A program made the position numbers and the translations under genes. From Streptomyces werraensis (GTDB taxonomy: Bacteria > Actinomycetota > Actinomycetes > Streptomycetales > Streptomycetaceae): 64,000 nucleotides of DNA. Positions 60,149 to 64,000 of this stretch are shown one piece after another. Below the pieces are notes generated by a model. That model was given only the letters and a program-made list of their open reading frames with translations, was not told where the DNA came from and did not search any database. The stretch is from positions 186,001 to 250,000 of the forward strand of contig BNBX01000009.1 of the NCBI GenBank assembly GCA_014656175.1. Reading direction: 5' to 3'. The number at the start of each line of letters is the position of its first letter. Position 1 is the first letter of the stretch.

Positions 60149-60442
60149 TCAGAACTCGTAGTCGGCGATCACCCACGTGGCGAACTCGCGCCACAGGCCG
60201 ACGCCCGCCTGGTGGTCCGGGTGCTCGACGTAGCGGCGCAGCGCCTCGGCGTCGTCGAACGCGGAGTTGATCGCGAAGTCGTACGCGATGGGGCGGTCGC
60301 TGATGTTCCAGGCGCACTCCCAGAAGCGGATCTCCGGGATCTTCCCCTCCAGTGCGCGGAAGGCCTCCACGCCTTCGACGACCGTCGGGTCGTCGCGGCG
60401 GACGCCCTCGTTCAGCTTGAAGAGCACCAGGTGCCGGATCAT
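60149..60442 (-). CDS. Dabb (stress-responsive A/B barrel) family protein
   Basis: A 97-residue dimeric ferredoxin-like barrel: MIRHLVLFKLNEGVRRDD, EIRFWECAWNISDRPIAYDF and LRRYVEHPDHQAGVGLWREF. Dabb proteins occur in stress responses and in small-molecule biosynthesis; function here unknown. ATG 60442 overlaps the stop of a tiny upstream gene by one base, so they are coupled. Confidence 0.92.
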   Translation of the reverse strand: MIRHLVLFKLNEGVRRDDPTVVEGVEAFRALEGKIPEIRFWECAWNISDRPIAYDFAINSAFDDAEALRRYVEHPDHQAGVGLWREFATWVIADYEF

Positions 60443-60618
60443 CACTTGCCTCCCGCGGCCAGCCAGGTCATGAAGTCTCCGACCGCCTTCGCGGCGTCCG
60501 AGACGCCCTGGAACCCGATGGTGACGTAGTCGCCGGCGGTCTCGGGATCCGTGATGATCACGTACAGCACGAAGACCACCACCAGATAGACGGCGGCCTT
60601 CTTCGCGTTCACCGCCAT
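60442..60618 (-). CDS. 58-residue membrane protein coupled to the Dabb gene
   Basis: A very short gene with a good ribosome site (GGGAGG before ATG 60618). The protein has one membrane segment (AVYLVVVFVLYVIITDP) after a basic start (MAVNAKK), and a soluble part GDYVTIGFQGVSDAAKAVGD ending TWLAAGGK. The stop overlaps the Dabb ATG (TGATG). I recognise it as conserved at this position in Streptomyces but know no function. Confidence 0.78.
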   Translation of the reverse strand: MAVNAKKAAVYLVVVFVLYVIITDPETAGDYVTIGFQGVSDAAKAVGDFMTWLAAGGK

Positions 60619-60682
60619 CGCGGCCCTCCCCTGTCACGGATCTCACTGCTGTCACGCGCATCGAGCGGGCCCATGATCGCAC

Positions 60683-60712
60683 GAAGGGCCCCGTCCGACG
60701 ACGGGGCCCTTC
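60683..60712 (-). terminator. terminator of tRNA-Ser(CGA)
   Basis: GAAGGGCCCCGTC (60683-60695) and GACGGGGCCCTTC (60700-60712), a perfect 13-bp stem with a CGAC loop, six bases past the tRNA on the minus strand. Confidence 0.88.
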
Positions 60713-60717
60713 TCAAG

Positions 60718-60802
60718 CGGTAGCGGAGGGATTTGAACCCTCGGTGACTTGCGCCACACTCGCTTTCGAGGCGAGCTCCTTCGGCCGCTCGGACACGCTA
60801 CC
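60718..60802 (-). tRNA. tRNA-Ser(CGA)
   Basis: 85 nt on the minus strand. Acceptor GGTAGCG pairs with CGCTACC, discriminator G. The anticodon loop CTCGAAA gives CGA. Long type II variable arm, T-loop GGTTCAAATCC. It is intact, with no sign of integration. Confidence 0.95.
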
Positions 60803-60847
60803 GAGGGAGACCTTACAGCACGGTGGCGCGTGGTTCGAAATCGGTAT

Positions 60848-61342
60848 TCAGCGTCCCCGGAAGAACTCCGTGAGCAGCCGCGAGCACTCCTCGGCGAGCA
60901 CGCCTTCGATCACCTCGGGGCGGTGGTTCAGGCGCCGGTCCCGGACCAGATCCCACTGGGATCCCGCCGCGCCGGCCTTCTCGTCCCTGGCGCCGTAGAC
61001 CACCCGGTCGACCCGGGACTGCTGGACGGCGCCCGCGCACATCGTGCAGGGCTCCAGCGTGACCACCAGGGTGCAGCCGGCCAGCCGCCACTCCCCGGTC
61101 CGCTCGGCGGCCCGGCGCAGCGCGAGGACCTCCGCGTGCGCCGTGGGGTCGCCGGTCGCCTCGCGCTCGTTGTGGGCGCGGGACAGCACGGTGACCCCGT
61201 CCGCGGCCAGCACGACGGCGCCGACGGGGACGTCCCCGCCCGGGACGGCCCCGCGGGCCTCGTCCAGGGCGAGTCGCATCGGCTCCCGCCAGCGGTCGCG
61301 CACCGGGTCGGGGAGGCCGGGCGCTGGGGTGACGGCCGGCAC
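60848..61342 (-). CDS. tadA: tRNA adenosine(34) deaminase TadA
   Basis: A 164-residue zinc deaminase that converts A34 of tRNA-Arg(ACG) to inosine (such a tRNA is at 32417-32489). Zinc/catalytic motifs: TAHAEVLAL (His and Glu) and TLEPCTMCAGA (two Cys). VPVGAVVLAADG and SRAHNERE are also typical. A leading ~20-residue extension precedes MRLALDEA; GTG 61342 is taken because it lies right after the upstream stop, though the internal ATG is possible. Coupled to its associated protein gene. Confidence 0.94.
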   Translation of the reverse strand: MPAVTPAPGLPDPVRDRWREPMRLALDEARGAVPGGDVPVGAVVLAADGVTVLSRAHNEREATGDPTAHAEVLALRRAAERTGEWRLAGCTLVVTLEPCTMCAGAVQQSRVDRVVYGARDEKAGAAGSQWDLVRDRRLNHRPEVIEGVLAEECSRLLTEFFRGR

Positions 61343-61344
61343 GG

Positions 61345-61902
61345 TCAGCGGACGGTCTCCAGCACCTCGGAGGCGCCCAGCGCCTCGGCGATCTCCGAGA
61401 CGGCGTCCTGGGTCATCGAGCGCAGCTCCTTCTCGGACACGCCCAGGTCCTCCAGGACCTGCGCGTCCCCGACGGGGCCGTGCGGCACGGACTCGCCGGA
61501 CGCGACGGACGGGCCGCCGTCGGCGTCCTCGTCGTCCGGCTCACCGTCCTCCGTGCCGTCGAGGTCGAGGGCGTCCAGGTCGGGGACGTCGTCCCCGGGC
61601 TCCCGGCCGAGCAGTTCGTCGGTGAGCAAAATCTCCCCGTAGCTGCTGCGGGCGGCCGCGGCTGCGTCGGAGACGTAGATCCTGGGATCCTCCTCACCAT
61701 CCACGCGGACGACGCCGAACCAGCCGTCCTCCTGCTCGATCAGCACGAGCACCGTGTCCTCGTCAGGGGAGGCTTCCCGGGCCAGGTCGGCCAGATCCGA
61801 CAGGGTTTCCACATCGTCGAGCTCTGTGTCGCTCGCTTCCCACCCGTCTTCGGTGCGCGCGAGCAGTGCGGCGAAGTACACCGTGACTCTCCCACTGGTC
61901 AT
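61345..61902 (-). CDS. TadA-associated protein
   Basis: A 185-residue acidic cytoplasmic protein conserved upstream of tadA in actinobacteria (tRNA adenosine deaminase-associated protein). It begins VTVYFAALLARTEDGWEASD, includes DTVLVLIEQEDGWFGVVRVD and RIYVSDAAAAARSSYGEILL, then an Asp/Glu-rich disordered stretch, and ends in a helical patch (LEDLGVSEKELRSMTQDAV). Two bases separate its stop from the tadA GTG, so they form an operon. Biochemical role unknown. Confidence 0.9.
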   Translation of the reverse strand: MTSGRVTVYFAALLARTEDGWEASDTELDDVETLSDLADLAREASPDEDTVLVLIEQEDGWFGVVRVDGEEDPRIYVSDAAAAARSSYGEILLTDELLGREPGDDVPDLDALDLDGTEDGEPDDEDADGGPSVASGESVPHGPVGDAQVLEDLGVSEKELRSMTQDAVSEIAEALGASEVLETVR

Positions 61903-62269
61903 AGGCGTGCCGGTTGGGGGTCCCCCCGGCGGAGGTGTGCGGGCGGGTACGCGGAGCTGAGACCCCGCCCACTGGGAATCGTGGCAGAAACAAGGCCGTC
62001 AGGGGACGTCTTCCGCTCCCTGTGTCCGGCAGTTTCGATCGCGGTCCAGCGTGCTTGTCGCCGCCACGACCGGATCGTACGCGCCCAACCCCGCCACCGG
62101 AGCGCGGCACGTCAACGGACCCCCGGGGCCCTTTGCCCACGGGGCAACCCGCGTGTCGCGCCCGCAGCCGCAAGGGCCTGGGAGCACGGGAGGGCAGGCG
62201 TGAGCACCCCGCCGGCCGGGCCGCGCGAAAACCCCCCGCCCGGCACGAGTACCGGGGCCGGAAGAGCCG
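61903..62269. other. intergenic region without a confident gene
   Basis: About 370 bases upstream of the TadA-associated gene. It should hold that gene's promoter. No convincing ORF, tRNA or long hairpin was recognised. Confidence 0.5.
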
Positions 62270-62482
62270 CTACCAGCGAAACGTCCGCATCCGCATCGCG
62301 TGCCGCAACCGCGCCGCCTTCGCCCGCCGAGGCTGCACCCGGTCCCGCAACGCCCGAGCCTCCGCCAGCTCCCTCAGGAACCGCGCCCGCCGCCGCCGAC
62401 GCTCGGCCTCCCAGTCCACCTCGCCCCCGGCGCCGCCTGTGCCCCCGGTCGACGGATTCACATGATTCTCCTGCTCAGGCAT
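62270..62482 (-). CDS. small basic hypothetical protein
   Basis: A 70-residue protein. A Gly/Thr-rich start (NPSTGGTGGAGGEVDWEAE) leads to a highly basic helix (RRRRRARFLRELAEARALRD, then RRAKAARLRHAMRMRTFRW). It may bind nucleic acid. It looks conserved between upp and the tadA group in Streptomyces, but I cannot name a family. ATG 62482; ribosome site weak. Divergent from upp. Confidence 0.6.
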   Translation of the reverse strand: MPEQENHVNPSTGGTGGAGGEVDWEAERRRRRARFLRELAEARALRDRVQPRRAKAARLRHAMRMRTFRW

Positions 62483-62619
62483 TGCTTCATCACCCCAGTC
62501 CGTCCCTCCCGCCTTCCCCCGGGCGGGCGGTTTGACGCCGGCGAAGGGGTGGCGGGTGCGCCATCCCCTTGCCAGGCGCGGGCACGCCGGCCCTCCGTGG
62601 CCCGGTTAGGGTTGACGCC

Positions 62620-63255
62620 ATGCGTCTCCACGTCGTCGACCACCCCCTGGTCGCCCACAAGCTCACCACGCTGCGCGACCGGCGCACCGACTCCGCGACC
62701 TTCCGCCGTCTCGCCGACGAGCTGGTCACCCTGCTCGCCTACGAGGCCACGCGCGACGTGCGCACCGAACAGGTGGACATCCAGACGCCGGTGGCACGGA
62801 CCACGGGCGTGAAGCTGTCCCACCCCCGCCCCCTGGTGGTGCCGATCCTGCGGGCCGGCCTCGGCATGCTGGACGGCATGGTCCGGCTGCTGCCGACCGC
62901 AGAGGTGGGCTTCCTGGGCATGGTGCGCAACGAGGAGACGCTGCAGGCCTCCACGTACGCCACGCGCATGCCGGACGACCTCTCCGGGCGTCAGGTGTAC
63001 GTCCTCGACCCGATGCTGGCGACCGGCGGCACGCTCGTCGCGGCCATCCAGGAGCTGATCAAGCGCGGCGCGGACGACGTGACCGCCGTGGTGCTGCTGG
63101 CCGCGCCGGAAGGCGTCGAGGTCATGGAGCGCGAGCTGGCCGGCACGCCGGTGACGGTCGTGACGGCGTCCGTCGACGAGCGCCTCAACGAGCTGGGGTA
63201 CATCGTCCCGGGCCTCGGCGACGCGGGTGACCGCATGTACGGAGCCGCGGAGTAG
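62620..63255 (+). CDS. upp: uracil phosphoribosyltransferase
   Basis: A 211-residue enzyme converting uracil and PRPP to UMP (pyrimidine salvage). The type I PRTase PRPP loop is VYVLDPMLATGGTLVAA; other family blocks are MRLHVVDHPLVAHKLTTLRD, VVPILRAGLGMLDGMVRLLP, and the uracil-binding C terminus DERLNELGYIVPGLGDAGDR. ATG 62620. Monocistronic. Confidence 0.95.
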   Translation: MRLHVVDHPLVAHKLTTLRDRRTDSATFRRLADELVTLLAYEATRDVRTEQVDIQTPVARTTGVKLSHPRPLVVPILRAGLGMLDGMVRLLPTAEVGFLGMVRNEETLQASTYATRMPDDLSGRQVYVLDPMLATGGTLVAAIQELIKRGADDVTAVVLLAAPEGVEVMERELAGTPVTVVTASVDERLNELGYIVPGLGDAGDRMYGAAE

Positions 63256-63294
63256 CCCCGAGGGCTCACGGCCCCCGCGTGAGGCGGGTTCGGC

Positions 63295-63942
63295 TCAGCA
63301 GTTCTTCTTCGAGGAGGACGCCGGCTCGGGGTTGGCCAGTGCGGTCAGCGCCTTGTCGGCGTCCGCCTTCGCCGTGAGCCCCCGGAACGCGTCGCCGATG
63401 ATCAGGTCGAGCTCGACGCCCTTGCGGGCCGGGTCGGTGCGGCGCTCGGCGCCGGCCAGCTGGGTGCCCAGCACCGGCAGCGCCGTGTCCAGCGCGGTCG
63501 CGGGACCGAGCAGCACTCCGGTTCCCTTGACCTTCTTGTCGAACGTCTCGGGCGCGTTGGCGACCTCGCCGATCCTGAAGCCGCGCTTCTTCAGCTCGTC
63601 GGCGGTTTTCTGGGCGAGCCCGCCGCGGGTCGTGGCGTTGAGCACGTTGACGGTGATCGCGCCGGGGCGGGGCAGCGGCTCGGCGGCTCCCGCGGGACTC
63701 GCCGAGGGCTTCACCGTGGTGCCGCAGGCAGCCTTGGTGCCGACCGCGGAGGCGGAGTCGCCGCCGCCGGTGAAGACGTCGACGAGTTGCAGCGTGCCCC
63801 AGCCGCCCACGCCGAGCACGGCGACGGAGGCGACGGTCAGCACGACGAGCTTGCCGCGCCGCCGGGGCCGGCGCATCCGCGGGTACTTGTCACCCGTGAT
63901 GCGGTACTGGCCGCCCATGCCGGGTGGAGTGAGCATGCTCAT
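63295..63942 (-). CDS. LytR_C domain membrane protein
   Basis: A 215-residue protein. A basic cytoplasmic start (RMRRPRRRGK) and one membrane segment (LVVLTVASVAVLGVGGWGTL, ~32-52) are followed by a linker and an exported LytR_C domain (~90-200, ITVNVLNATTRGGLAQKTAD, ELKKRGFRIGEVANAPETF). This domain occurs in envelope proteins without the CpsA catalytic part. ATG 63942. Convergent with upp. Confidence 0.92.
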   Translation of the reverse strand: MSMLTPPGMGGQYRITGDKYPRMRRPRRRGKLVVLTVASVAVLGVGGWGTLQLVDVFTGGGDSASAVGTKAACGTTVKPSASPAGAAEPLPRPGAITVNVLNATTRGGLAQKTADELKKRGFRIGEVANAPETFDKKVKGTGVLLGPATALDTALPVLGTQLAGAERRTDPARKGVELDLIIGDAFRGLTAKADADKALTALANPEPASSSKKNC

Positions 63943-64000
63943 GAGCGCAGCGTAGTGCGCCCGGGCTGCTATGCCTACTAGATGATCATTCGACTGGGTG

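Noticed and set aside
63982..64000. Start of a rightward gene at the window edge (ATG ATC ATT CGA CTG)
   Set aside because: Only 19 bases are available, with no ribosome site; it may be promoter sequence.

Overview
The window is high-GC actinobacterial chromosome, almost certainly Streptomyces. The signs are very high third-position GC, frequent GTG starts, and lineage-typical genes: SpoIIE-type phosphatase, HGxxPAAW protein, SGM_5486-type protein, subtilisin-inhibitor-like protein, a tandem SigB/SigF-type sigma pair, and TadA with its associated protein. The order twin sigma genes - Dabb - tRNA-Ser - tadA - upp matches what I remember of the S. coelicolor core.

Layout. 1-5500: core genes (end of a secreted protein gene with an apparent frameshift, SEC-C/DUF5926 protein, RsbW-like ATPase, glycerophosphodiesterase, HtrA-like protease). 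5592-19996: an integrative and conjugative element (AICE) of the pSAM2 type sits in the 3' end of tRNA-Ser(UGA), between perfect 60-bp direct repeats (attL 5592-5651, attR 19937-19996). Its backbone reads pif (Nudix) / korSA (GntR) / SCO3933-type regulator / traSA (FtsK-like) / spd genes / repSA / xis / int. The left half is cargo: a GntR-controlled cluster of small unknown genes, and an orphan MbtG-like flavin N-monooxygenase with a ribbon-helix-helix-like protein, flanked by long hairpin-forming repeats. 20000-32500: a cluster ending in a primase-polymerase with a near-consensus SOS box, a secreted small protein and ECF sigma gene, an acyl-CoA ligase, a very large PAS/pseudokinase/receiver protein, an SSI-like inhibitor, and tRNA-Ser(GCU) and tRNA-Arg(ACG). 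32600-43800: a TetR-linked reductase, a PA14/fibronectin-III secreted protein, a SpoIIE phosphatase, a BBE-type flavoprotein, a potassium channel, MarR, DUF2797 and an amidohydrolase. 43800-50015: a two-component system run together with two membrane glycosyltransferases. 50000-57500: two DHA2 drug exporters with TetR and MarR regulators and palindromic operators, a PPOX enzyme, a STAS protein and YceI. 57500-63950: sigma pair, Dabb, tRNA-Ser(CGA), tadA, upp and a LytR_C protein.

How parts work together. In the AICE, Int/Xis move the element, RepSA copies the circle by rolling-circle replication, TraSA pumps double-stranded DNA between hyphae, Spd proteins spread it inside the recipient mycelium, and KorSA with Pif restrains transfer. 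Three copies of a 16-bp palindrome at the pif/korSA and korSA/13636 boundaries are the likely KorSA sites. The best candidate for undescribed biology is the cargo at 8.7-12.2 kb, with the GntR cluster at 5.8-8.7 kb second. All functional statements are from reading sequence and family memory; nothing was searched.
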